This document shows, one piece after another, positions 18,113 to 24,977 of a stretch of DNA of 64,000 bases (the stretch's first letter is position 1; each line of letters opens with the position of its first letter). This DNA is from Chlorobium sp. (GTDB taxonomy: Bacteria; Bacteroidota; Chlorobiia; Chlorobiales; Chlorobiaceae). The notes beneath the pieces are model-generated. The model searched no databases. It had not been told where the DNA came from and saw only the letters and a program-made list of their open reading frames with translations. The translations under genes were made by a program, and so were the position numbers. The stretch is taken from contig SZXW01000003.1 of the NCBI GenBank assembly GCA_005862285.1, positions 124,001 to 188,000 on the forward strand, given 5' to 3'.

Positions 18113-18715
18113 ATGGTTAAAAGCTTGTCACGGGTTACGAAAACAGCTTTATTTATTACAGGTTTCGGTCTGATTGCATTGAACGGTTATTGTAACGGCA
18201 CGATAACCGGTGTTATCGAGACAGACTTAGCAAAGAATAAAAAGGATGTTGTGGTTTATCTGAAAAATGTCGGAGTGCCTGTAAAACCGCGCACTGTTTC
18301 TGTTGACCAGCACCATATGTTGTTCAATCCCAGAGTGATTACCGTTCCGGTTGGTTCAACCGTCGAGTTTACCAATCATGATAAAATCTATCACAATGTC
18401 TTTTCCATAAGTGACCCGAAAAAGTTCAGCCTCGATACCTATGCGCACGGTTATTCGAAAAAAGTTACATTCGACAGACCCGGAGCTGTCAACCTGCTCT
18501 GTCATGTACATGCTGAAATGTCTGGTTGGGTTATCGTTACGCAAAATCAGTACGCTACCGTGTCCGAGCATGACGGGGAATTCAAGATCCAGGATGTTCC
18601 TGCAGGAACATATGAGGTAGGAGTCTGGAGCGAAACACAAAAACCGGTCGGGAAAATAACAGTGACGGTAAAAGATGGTCTGACCACGGAAACAACTATC
18701 AAATTGGGTAATTGA
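18113..18715 (+). CDS. exported blue-copper (cupredoxin) protein with C-terminal beta-sandwich
   Basis: About 200 residues from ATG 18113, chosen because aggagg (18101-18106) lies 6 bases before it; a TTG at 18107 overlaps that site. An N-terminal hydrophobic segment (TALFITGFGLIALNGYC) should direct export. The middle has cupredoxin features: VPVGSTVEFTNHD, then YHNVFS, and LLCHVHAEMSGWVIV, supplying the His, Cys, His and Met ligands of a type 1 copper site. The C-terminal 60 residues (FKIQDVPAGTYEVGVW) resemble a carboxypeptidase-regulatory-like sandwich. It follows the cytochrome-porin by 254 bases and could accept electrons from it in the periplasm, as rusticyanin does in Acidithiobacillus. 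That link is inference. Confidence 0.82.
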   Translation: MVKSLSRVTKTALFITGFGLIALNGYCNGTITGVIETDLAKNKKDVVVYLKNVGVPVKPRTVSVDQHHMLFNPRVITVPVGSTVEFTNHDKIYHNVFSISDPKKFSLDTYAHGYSKKVTFDRPGAVNLLCHVHAEMSGWVIVTQNQYATVSEHDGEFKIQDVPAGTYEVGVWSETQKPVGKITVTVKDGLTTETTIKLGN

Positions 18716-18756
18716 CAGAAATTTTATTGTTTGTTCGTTTTCTTGATGTTGTTCGA

Positions 18757-18784
18757 AAAGCCCGATATAAAGCGGGCTTTTTTG
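18757..18784 (+). terminator. rho-independent terminator after the cupredoxin gene
   Basis: aaagcccg (18757-18764) pairs with cgggcttt (18773-18780) around an 8-base loop, with T-rich sequence after the stem, 42 bases past the stop. Confidence 0.85.
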
Positions 18785-18894
18785 TTATTCGGAGCAACTG
18801 GGTTGCATTTGATATATTATCTTCTCTCATGGTCATATAAGCAGTATACCATGTCATGGTTGTCAGGAACCATATCATATCTGATCTATAAATT

Positions 18895-20148
18895 ATGCAG
18901 GTTATTGTCTTTGAAGATACCAGGGTCAACGAACTGAAACCACTCGTCAATCTCAAACCTGTTTTCGGGCTCGTTACCGGATTTCGTACCCTTCAGCAGA
19001 AGTTCGAACAATCGATCGGGAGGGAAGTGATACTCAGCTATCATCTTCGCCGTTATCTGGCTCCAGTCTTTGCCGAGCAGCATCCATCATTGATCGTGAA
19101 CCGCCTGCAGGAAGATGATGTGCTTCTTGTCAACGGCCGTCTTGTGAGTACCGGGGAAATATCGAGGATGGTCAACGAAGATTCCTTCGAGCCGGGAAAA
19201 GGGTACATGCAGGGAGACAATCTGCTGTTTGCGAGAGTCACGGCTGATGCCTTGTCAGGAGCAGAGGACGGGACAATGCCGGATATGATCGATACAGCAG
19301 TGCTTGCGGAAAATCTTGCACTTGAGAAAGTCGTGGGATTCCGTATTGTGGATAATATCTGGGATCTGATCGCTTTTCATCCCGATGAGCTTCTTCGGGA
19401 TGCGGAGAATCTTGAACTTGGACGTCATGAAGGGGAGGTTCACGCTTCTGCCGTTATCGTCAATCCTTCAAATGTCTATATCGGTCCGGGAGCTGTTGTT
19501 CGTGCCGGAGCAGTGCTGGATGCTGAAGAAGGGTTCGTTGCTCTTGACGCGGGAGCTGTTGCCGATCCGCACTCTCTTCTTATGCAGAATGTTTATCTCG
19601 GACCGCGTTCGAGGGCTAAATCCGGCGCAAAAATTTACAGCAATGTGTCTATAGGCAATGGTTCGAAAATAGGAGGTGAAGTAGAAGACTCGATTATCGA
19701 ACCTTATGTAAATAAGCAGCATGACGGTTTTCTCGGGCATTCCTACCTTTCTTCATGGTGCAACCTCGGTGCGGGTACAAACAACAGCGACCTGAAAAAT
19801 AATTACAGCGCTGTCAGGATTATGCTCACCGGGCGTGAAAGGATGACCGGGCTGCAGTTTCTGGGTCTCCTTATGGGTGAGCACAGCAAATGTTCGATCA
19901 ACTCGATGTTCAATACGGGAACCGTCGTAGGCACCGGTGCCAATATTTTTGGTGGCGGGTTTCCTCCGAAAGAAGTACCTTCCTTTTCGTGGGGCGGCAA
20001 CGGCGGGTTCGAACCTTACGATATCGATAAAGCCGTTGAAACCGCAAGGAAAGTTATGGAGCGCCGTCAGGTCTTCATGAGCAGCGCTTATGAAGAGATG
20101 TTCCGGTTCGTTGCGGGAACGGATGGTATGGGGCGGATTCTTACTTAA
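18895..20148 (+). CDS. GlmU-like putative sugar nucleotidyltransferase/acetyltransferase
   Basis: 417 residues. The N-terminal part (VIVFEDTRVNELKPL, VNGRLV) matches the alternative GlmU-like family of Bacteroidetes and Chlorobi; it lacks the usual GlmU nucleotidyltransferase N-terminus. The C-terminal half is a left-handed beta helix of hexapeptide repeats (VIVNPSNVYIGPGAVVRAGA, SNVSIGNGSKIGGEV) with the acetyltransferase-like GHSYLSSWCNLGAGTNNSDL. It is presumed to make UDP-GlcNAc, but that is from family annotation rather than from residues seen here. The next gene (trpG/pabA) starts 19 bases after its stop. Confidence 0.82.
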   Translation: MQVIVFEDTRVNELKPLVNLKPVFGLVTGFRTLQQKFEQSIGREVILSYHLRRYLAPVFAEQHPSLIVNRLQEDDVLLVNGRLVSTGEISRMVNEDSFEPGKGYMQGDNLLFARVTADALSGAEDGTMPDMIDTAVLAENLALEKVVGFRIVDNIWDLIAFHPDELLRDAENLELGRHEGEVHASAVIVNPSNVYIGPGAVVRAGAVLDAEEGFVALDAGAVADPHSLLMQNVYLGPRSRAKSGAKIYSNVSIGNGSKIGGEVEDSIIEPYVNKQHDGFLGHSYLSSWCNLGAGTNNSDLKNNYSAVRIMLTGRERMTGLQFLGLLMGEHSKCSINSMFNTGTVVGTGANIFGGGFPPKEVPSFSWGGNGGFEPYDIDKAVETARKVMERRQVFMSSAYEEMFRFVAGTDGMGRILT

Positions 20149-20167
20149 TGTTTCAGTATTCATATTC

Positions 20168-20731
20168 ATGATATTTGTTGTCGATAATTATGACTCTTTT
20201 ACCTATAACCTTGTTCAGTATATAGGCGAGTTTGGAGAAAAAGTCGAGGTATGCCGCAATGACGAGTTGACTCCGGATGAGATTATTGCGCTTGCACCTG
20301 AAAAAATCGTTATTTCACCAGGCCCTGGAACACCTGACGATGCCGGAGTATCGATGCAGCTGATTCATGCCGTGAAGGGGAAAATTCCCCTGCTCGGTGT
20401 CTGTCTCGGACACCAGGCAATCGGTGCGGCTCTTGGAGGAAAGGTCGTCAGGGCGGCGAATATCATGCACGGCAAGACATCTCTTGTTTTTCATGACGGC
20501 AGCGGAATTTTCAGGGATGTGGACAATCCGTTTGTGGCAACGAGGTACCACTCACTTGTTGTAGAACGTGATACGCTTCCAGAGGAGCTTACAGTCCGGG
20601 CATGGGCGGAAGACGGCGTGATAATGGGGATGGATTCCGTGGCGTTAAAGCTGTATGGTGTGCAGTTTCATCCTGAATCCATCATGACTGCCGAGGGTAA
20701 AAAGATTATCAGAAATTTTCTCGAGCTGTAG
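20168..20731 (+). CDS. trpG: anthranilate/aminodeoxychorismate synthase glutamine amidotransferase subunit
   Basis: 187 residues from ATG 20168 (MIFVVDNYDSFTYNLVQYI); an upstream ATG at 20090 would overlap the previous gene and lacks homology support. It is a class I glutamine amidotransferase with oxyanion-loop PGPGTP, nucleophile Cys in LLGVCLGHQAIG, and the His-Glu pair in VQFHPES. The protein releases ammonia from glutamine for a chorismate-using partner, in tryptophan (TrpG) or folate (PabA) synthesis; many bacteria use one protein for both. The partner is not in the window. It is likely cotranscribed with the flanking GlmU-like and LOG genes. Confidence 0.92.
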   Translation: MIFVVDNYDSFTYNLVQYIGEFGEKVEVCRNDELTPDEIIALAPEKIVISPGPGTPDDAGVSMQLIHAVKGKIPLLGVCLGHQAIGAALGGKVVRAANIMHGKTSLVFHDGSGIFRDVDNPFVATRYHSLVVERDTLPEELTVRAWAEDGVIMGMDSVALKLYGVQFHPESIMTAEGKKIIRNFLEL

Positions 20732-20749
20732 CAACCGGCAGAAGAGCCT

Positions 20750-21487
20750 ATGGATATTTACCGTCAACCTTCCGGGAAAGACCGGGATAGTTTGAAGAAA
20801 TCCGCACCCAGACTGCCGGTTTCAACCAGGGAAAGCGATTTCATGGTAGATGGATGGAGGGTATTCAAGATCATGGCGGAATTTGTCAGCGGTTTCGAGA
20901 TGATGTCTGATGCAGGTCCGGCTGTTACGGTTTTTGGTTCGACAAGAGTTCACGAGGGAAGCCCTGAGTATATGCTTGCCGAAAAGCTTGGAAGCCTGCT
21001 CGCTGCAGAGGGATTTTCAGTGATTACCGGAGGTGGTCCCGGAGTGATGGAGGCGGCGAACAAAGGAGCTCAAAGCGCAGGCGGGGTATCTATCGGTTTC
21101 AATATCAAACTTCCCAATCAGCAGCATCCGAATAAATTTATCGATTACGGAAAGCTGGTAAGTTTTCAGTACTTTTTTGTCCGCAAGGTCATGTTTGTCA
21201 AATATGCCCAGGCTTTCATCGCTCTGCCGGGCGGTTTCGGCACGCTCGACGAGGTGGCGGAAGCCATTACGCTTATACAGACAGGAAAAAGCGAACGGTT
21301 TCCGGTCATCTTGCTGGGAAAAAGTTACTGGGAAGGCTTTTACCGCTGGATTTGCGATACCATGTTCCGTGAGAAGGGTTATATAAATGAAGATGATCTT
21401 GGATTCATCCATCTTGAAGACAACCCTGAAAAAGTGATCACGATCATCAGGGAATTTTATCCGGAAGGGTATACCCTGAATTTTTGA
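20750..21487 (+). CDS. LOG-family protein (nucleoside 5'-monophosphate phosphoribohydrolase type)
   Basis: 245 residues, TIGR00730-type Rossmann fold. Key motifs: VFGSTRVHEGS, ITGGGPGVMEAANKGA and ALPGGFGTLDEVAE, the PGGxGTxxE signature of the LOG/lysine-decarboxylase-like family. The family cleaves AMP or cytokinin nucleotides to the base and ribose 5-phosphate. It starts 18 bases after trpG. The 3' end overlaps the convergent haem-protein gene by 41 bases, so one stop lies inside the other coding region. Confidence 0.88.
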   Translation: MDIYRQPSGKDRDSLKKSAPRLPVSTRESDFMVDGWRVFKIMAEFVSGFEMMSDAGPAVTVFGSTRVHEGSPEYMLAEKLGSLLAAEGFSVITGGGPGVMEAANKGAQSAGGVSIGFNIKLPNQQHPNKFIDYGKLVSFQYFFVRKVMFVKYAQAFIALPGGFGTLDEVAEAITLIQTGKSERFPVILLGKSYWEGFYRWICDTMFREKGYINEDDLGFIHLEDNPEKVITIIREFYPEGYTLNF

Positions 21488-21932
21488 TGTTTATTTTCTG
21501 AAAGCTGCCGGTCTGCCTGAACCATTCCAACAGAACTCGTTGTTCCTCTGCCGTAAATCTTGCTCCCGGATTCCAAAAGTAATAGCACCACTGATGATCA
21601 TTTCCGTGTTGAATCACATTTCTGATTTTGTTGAACTCCTGATTGCTGTCCGTCTTTGTTGCCTTGCCCAATATTGAAAAATTCAGGGCATGGCGACCCG
21701 AAGCGACTTTCCAGGACGCCAGCCATGATAACGGTGCTATGTATGCAATTCCGGTCCAGTTTGTTTCAAAGGAATGGCAGTCGTAGCAGGCTTTTTTCAG
21801 GGGTTTTTTTACCGTTTCGGGTGCTGCTATATCTGAAACGGTGTTCGGATTTATGCGGTTCAGTGGTATGAATTGCATGAGTATCAGTAAAAAAATTGTC
21901 CAGCTGGCAATTGTTTTTATTGAAAGATTCAT
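21447..21932 (-). CDS. small membrane-anchored haem-binding protein (Haem_bd family)
   Basis: 161 residues. An N-terminal hydrophobic anchor (IASWTIFLLILMQFIP) is followed by KKACYDCHSFETNW, a single CXXCH haem c site, and then PLSWLASWKVASGRHALNFS and EEQRVLLEWFRQT, all typical of the Haem_bd/DUF family of small periplasmic monohaem proteins. It is probably a periplasmic electron carrier or haem sensor. It diverges from a small HTH gene across a 69-base region with repeats, and overlaps the LOG gene by 41 bases at the 3' end. The partner is unknown. Confidence 0.83.
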   Translation of the reverse strand: MNLSIKTIASWTIFLLILMQFIPLNRINPNTVSDIAAPETVKKPLKKACYDCHSFETNWTGIAYIAPLSWLASWKVASGRHALNFSILGKATKTDSNQEFNKIRNVIQHGNDHQWCYYFWNPGARFTAEEQRVLLEWFRQTGSFQKINIKNSGYTLPDKIP

Positions 21933-21940
21933 TATTTCCT

Positions 21941-21990
21941 GTATTGTTAAAGTTCACTTTGTTAACTTTTATAGTTCTGAAAACGTTAAA
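21941..21990. promoter_or_regulatory. candidate operator between the haem protein and HTH regulator genes
   Basis: The 69-base divergent spacer holds an inverted repeat aaagtt (21949-21954) / aacttt (21964-21969) with 9 bases between, and three gttaa elements (21946, 21961, 21985). A site of this kind between a small regulator and its divergent neighbour often serves autoregulation. Inference only. Confidence 0.45.
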
Positions 21991-22001
21991 ACTACAAAAT
22001 C

Positions 22002-22319
22002 GTGATATTTCCCTGTGAAAAAGCGGTATGGTACTATCTGCCCCAGATAAGGGCCGATATGGCCATCGAGCTTGTAAAATCCGGATTATCCCAGTCCCAG
22101 ACAGCTAAAAAACTCGGAGTCACTCCTGCGGCCATTTCCCAGTATATCCATAAGAAACGAGGTATTCAGTCGCCGAAAAGCAAGACTTACCGGCAGGATA
22201 TCAAAAAAGCAGTCAAAAAACTGTGTGATGACGCTCCTCCGGATGAACTTCGTCAGATGGTCTGCGACTGCTGTCATCTGTTGCAGAAAGAAGCCGAGGA
22301 AGATATATGCGGTAAGTAA
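22002..22319 (+). CDS. small helix-turn-helix transcriptional regulator with Cys-rich tail
   Basis: 105 residues from GTG 22002 (MIFPCEKAVWYYLPQIRADM). The helix-turn-helix is ELVKSGLSQSQTAKKLGVTP followed by AAISQYIHKKRG, similar to predicted regulators of the COG2522 type. The C-terminal part contains KKLCDD and VCDCCHLLQKEAEEDICG, with five Cys in total there, which suggests a metal or Fe-S ligand site and possible redox or metal sensing. It diverges from the small haem-binding protein, its most likely target. The regulated signal is unknown. Confidence 0.75.
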   Translation: MIFPCEKAVWYYLPQIRADMAIELVKSGLSQSQTAKKLGVTPAAISQYIHKKRGIQSPKSKTYRQDIKKAVKKLCDDAPPDELRQMVCDCCHLLQKEAEEDICGK

Positions 22320-22432
22320 CCTGTCCATCCATACTGAATGTTCTTGTTGCCGACTTGTTCCGGTAAACCGGTGCGGGAACAGACATGATGTGCAATATGT
22401 TGCTCCGGTCACTTTTTTCATGTCCGGCCAGT

Positions 22433-24124
22433 CTATAATTCGACAACGATATGCTGTTCGGTTGAATAACCGCTCAACTGGTTTTTCAGCATGTCGATCA
22501 ACTCCATTCCGTATTTGTTCAGAAAATAAAAAATATTGATCAGCCTTTCCTGTGGTATTCCTTCGGGAAAAAGGGCTGTTTCAGCTTTCCTGATCTGTTC
22601 GAGCAGTTCCTCGTTTTTCCTCCTGCTTGCTTTCCGCGTTTTCTGCTCGACCGTTTCCACGATTTTTTCCCCCTGAACCGTTGCAGAGGCAAGCAAAGGT
22701 TCAAGGGTTGGATCGATTTTGATCAGTACCGGCTTGAGCGCATCAAAAGTTTTTCTGATCTCTTCCTTTGACTTTTCGAACAGGGTTTCAAGTTCAGGGT
22801 TTTCAGCTATGCCCGCTGCATTGTTCTTCAATTGCTCAAGGTTACTGAATACCGAATGGTAAATCTGCTTTCTTGAGAATCCGGGTCTGCCGGTAACTTT
22901 CAGAAGTTTATCCATTATCCGGCTTATTTTCGGTTCGACAAGCGTAAAGCTTCCTCTCGGGATCACAAACGGCATGTTGAGACCGAAATGCTCGTAATTT
23001 TTCCGGTACTGGGCCAGGTAGCTTATTTCCCCAGGTCCAGCAATGGTTGCAAAGACCGGAAGGACGTAATCCTGTACAATCGGGCGAAGTACCACATTGG
23101 GGCTGAATCGTTCAGGATGGTCCTGGCAGAGTTCGAGTATCTGGTGCCTGGAATAAACCTGCTTGTCAGGCAAGATCTGATAAACATTATCCGAAGAGTG
23201 TTCAATTTTCTGTCGTTGACCGAGATGGTTGATATAAAAGAGATTCACCGCTCTCGGTTTCGTCTGGGCCGCATATCCGAGGGTTTCCATTTTTGAACTC
23301 TGCTCGATCACATTGTAGGAAGATGCCGGTGATGTCGAGAGCTCTTTCATGAAAACAGGGCAGGCAAGCTGTTTGAATTCCCGGTCGTGGCTTGAAAGGA
23401 GTACAATCGGCAGTTCCCTGAACAGCCTCATCATGGTTCGGGCGAAGCTCATTTCGAAGGTGCTGCCGGGACAGTAGCATTCTCTCAGGATGTCCGAGAT
23501 TGTCTCCTTGTGGACAGAATCCGGCAGAAAATTCAGAAAATTTGAAACGGTAGAGCTGATCTCTTCATCAAAACAGGTATTTGCAACCATCTGGTCAGGA
23601 AGGCGCCTCGGTGAATCCGGCTTGAAGTGAACGACCCTGTTTTCGGAAAACAGGGCAGTGTGTGCCGACTCTTCATAGTCGTGGTCTTCTCCTTCAAGCC
23701 AGAAAACGGGCACGAAATCATACTCGGGGAAGATGGCTTTCTGGTGCTCGGCAAAAACAACGGCCGTGAGCGCCTTATAAATGGTATAGAGCGGTCCGGT
23801 GAAAAGTCCAAGCTGCTGTCCAGTAACGATCACCATACATTCAGGCGAACGGAGTTTTTCAATTTCCCGAAGATGAAGCTCCGTACACCCGAACTGTGTG
23901 TTTTGTCTGCTGAGAATCCTTATCAGTGCTTCCCGGTCAAATTTCCTTGTTCCAAGCGAGCCAAGCTGCCGGTAGTAATCCGCTTCCCTCTGGATATCGA
24001 GATGAAAGCAATCGTTCATCAGCGCTGTGCGTTCAGAGCCTTCCGAAGTGTAGTCACGGAATAGTCTTGAAAAGCCTTTCCTGGGGGTCAGGATCGTTTT
24101 ATAATCGAGAAGGAAGGTGTTCAC
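22433..24124 (-). CDS. bshC: bacillithiol biosynthesis cysteine-adding enzyme BshC
   Basis: 563 residues, close to the usual length of BshC. Recognisable segments include [36 protein letters not shown] and [20 protein letters not shown], characteristic of the family. The enzyme is believed to add cysteine to GlcN-malate in the last step of bacillithiol synthesis in the cytoplasm. Green sulfur bacteria make an N-methylated bacillithiol, which fits. It starts 9 bases after the surE stop, so the two form a transcription unit. The other bsh genes are not in the window. Confidence 0.93.
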   Translation of the reverse strand: MNTFLLDYKTILTPRKGFSRLFRDYTSEGSERTALMNDCFHLDIQREADYYRQLGSLGTRKFDREALIRILSRQNTQFGCTELHLREIEKLRSPECMVIVTGQQLGLFTGPLYTIYKALTAVVFAEHQKAIFPEYDFVPVFWLEGEDHDYEESAHTALFSENRVVHFKPDSPRRLPDQMVANTCFDEEISSTVSNFLNFLPDSVHKETISDILRECYCPGSTFEMSFARTMMRLFRELPIVLLSSHDREFKQLACPVFMKELSTSPASSYNVIEQSSKMETLGYAAQTKPRAVNLFYINHLGQRQKIEHSSDNVYQILPDKQVYSRHQILELCQDHPERFSPNVVLRPIVQDYVLPVFATIAGPGEISYLAQYRKNYEHFGLNMPFVIPRGSFTLVEPKISRIMDKLLKVTGRPGFSRKQIYHSVFSNLEQLKNNAAGIAENPELETLFEKSKEEIRKTFDALKPVLIKIDPTLEPLLASATVQGEKIVETVEQKTRKASRRKNEELLEQIRKAETALFPEGIPQERLINIFYFLNKYGMELIDMLKNQLSGYSTEQHIVVEL

Positions 24125-24133
24125 GCTATTGTC

Positions 24134-24904
24134 TCAGAGATTCCAGGTTTTAAGGGTGCCGATAAAGCCGTGATTGGTCAAATCACAGGAAAGCGGGGTA
24201 ACGGAAACGTAGTTTTTCCTGACGGCAAATTCATCCTTGTGCAGCTCATTGTCAAGCAGCATGAGTGTGCCGTTCAACCAGTAGTAAGGATTTCCGTACA
24301 TATCGTTCCGTTCAATAGCGTTTTCCTCCCAGCGCGATCGTCCCTGTTCCGTTATGACGACACCTGCAATAGCGGATTCGGGAACATTCGGAATATTGAC
24401 GGAAAGAACGGTATCAGGCGGAAGTCCATCTGTCAGAACCTTTTTCGCAAGTTTACGGGCAAATTTTCCAGCAAAGGTGAAATCGGCATGTTCATAGGTT
24501 GTCAGGGAAAAAGCGAGCGAGGTGATCCCCTGAAGCGCACCTTCGAGTGCCGCAGCCACTGTTCCGGAGTATAAAATGTTCGTCGCCGTATTGCTGCCAT
24601 AATTGATTCCGGAAACGATCAGATCCGGTTTCGCAGGCAGGATGTGGCTCAGTGCAACCTTGATGCAGTCGACAGGTGTTCCTGACACGGTATAGCCGAA
24701 AAACCGGTTGTTTCTTGAATATTTCCTGATCCTCAACGGAACACCGAGTGTCATGGCATGGCTCATGCCGCTGTGAGGCTCTGCAGGTGCCACCACGGTG
24801 ACCTTGCCGATTTTTTTCATGGCTGCGGCGAGCACATGAAGTCCTTCACCTTCGATGCCGTCATCGTTGCATACAAGTATATGCGGTTTCTGAATATTGT
24901 TCAC
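24134..24904 (-). CDS. surE: 5'/3'-nucleotidase SurE
   Basis: 256 residues. The N-terminus [19 protein letters not shown] has the metal-binding NDDG, followed by [32 protein letters not shown] and [20 protein letters not shown], all SurE signatures. It dephosphorylates nucleoside 5' and 3' monophosphates using a divalent metal. Length is normal. It is followed by bshC after 9 bases and preceded by the patatin-Omp85 gene's neighbour strand with a 73-base gap to that gene's stop. Confidence 0.95.
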   Translation of the reverse strand: MNNIQKPHILVCNDDGIEGEGLHVLAAAMKKIGKVTVVAPAEPHSGMSHAMTLGVPLRIRKYSRNNRFFGYTVSGTPVDCIKVALSHILPAKPDLIVSGINYGSNTATNILYSGTVAAALEGALQGITSLAFSLTTYEHADFTFAGKFARKLAKKVLTDGLPPDTVLSVNIPNVPESAIAGVVITEQGRSRWEENAIERNDMYGNPYYWLNGTLMLLDNELHKDEFAVRKNYVSVTPLSCDLTNHGFIGTLKTWNL

Positions 24905-24977
24905 CCTTTCTGGTCAAATAATGGAGATGTTTCTGCTTACTTCCTGATGGCGTTGAAAAAATACAAAAAAGTTCTGC

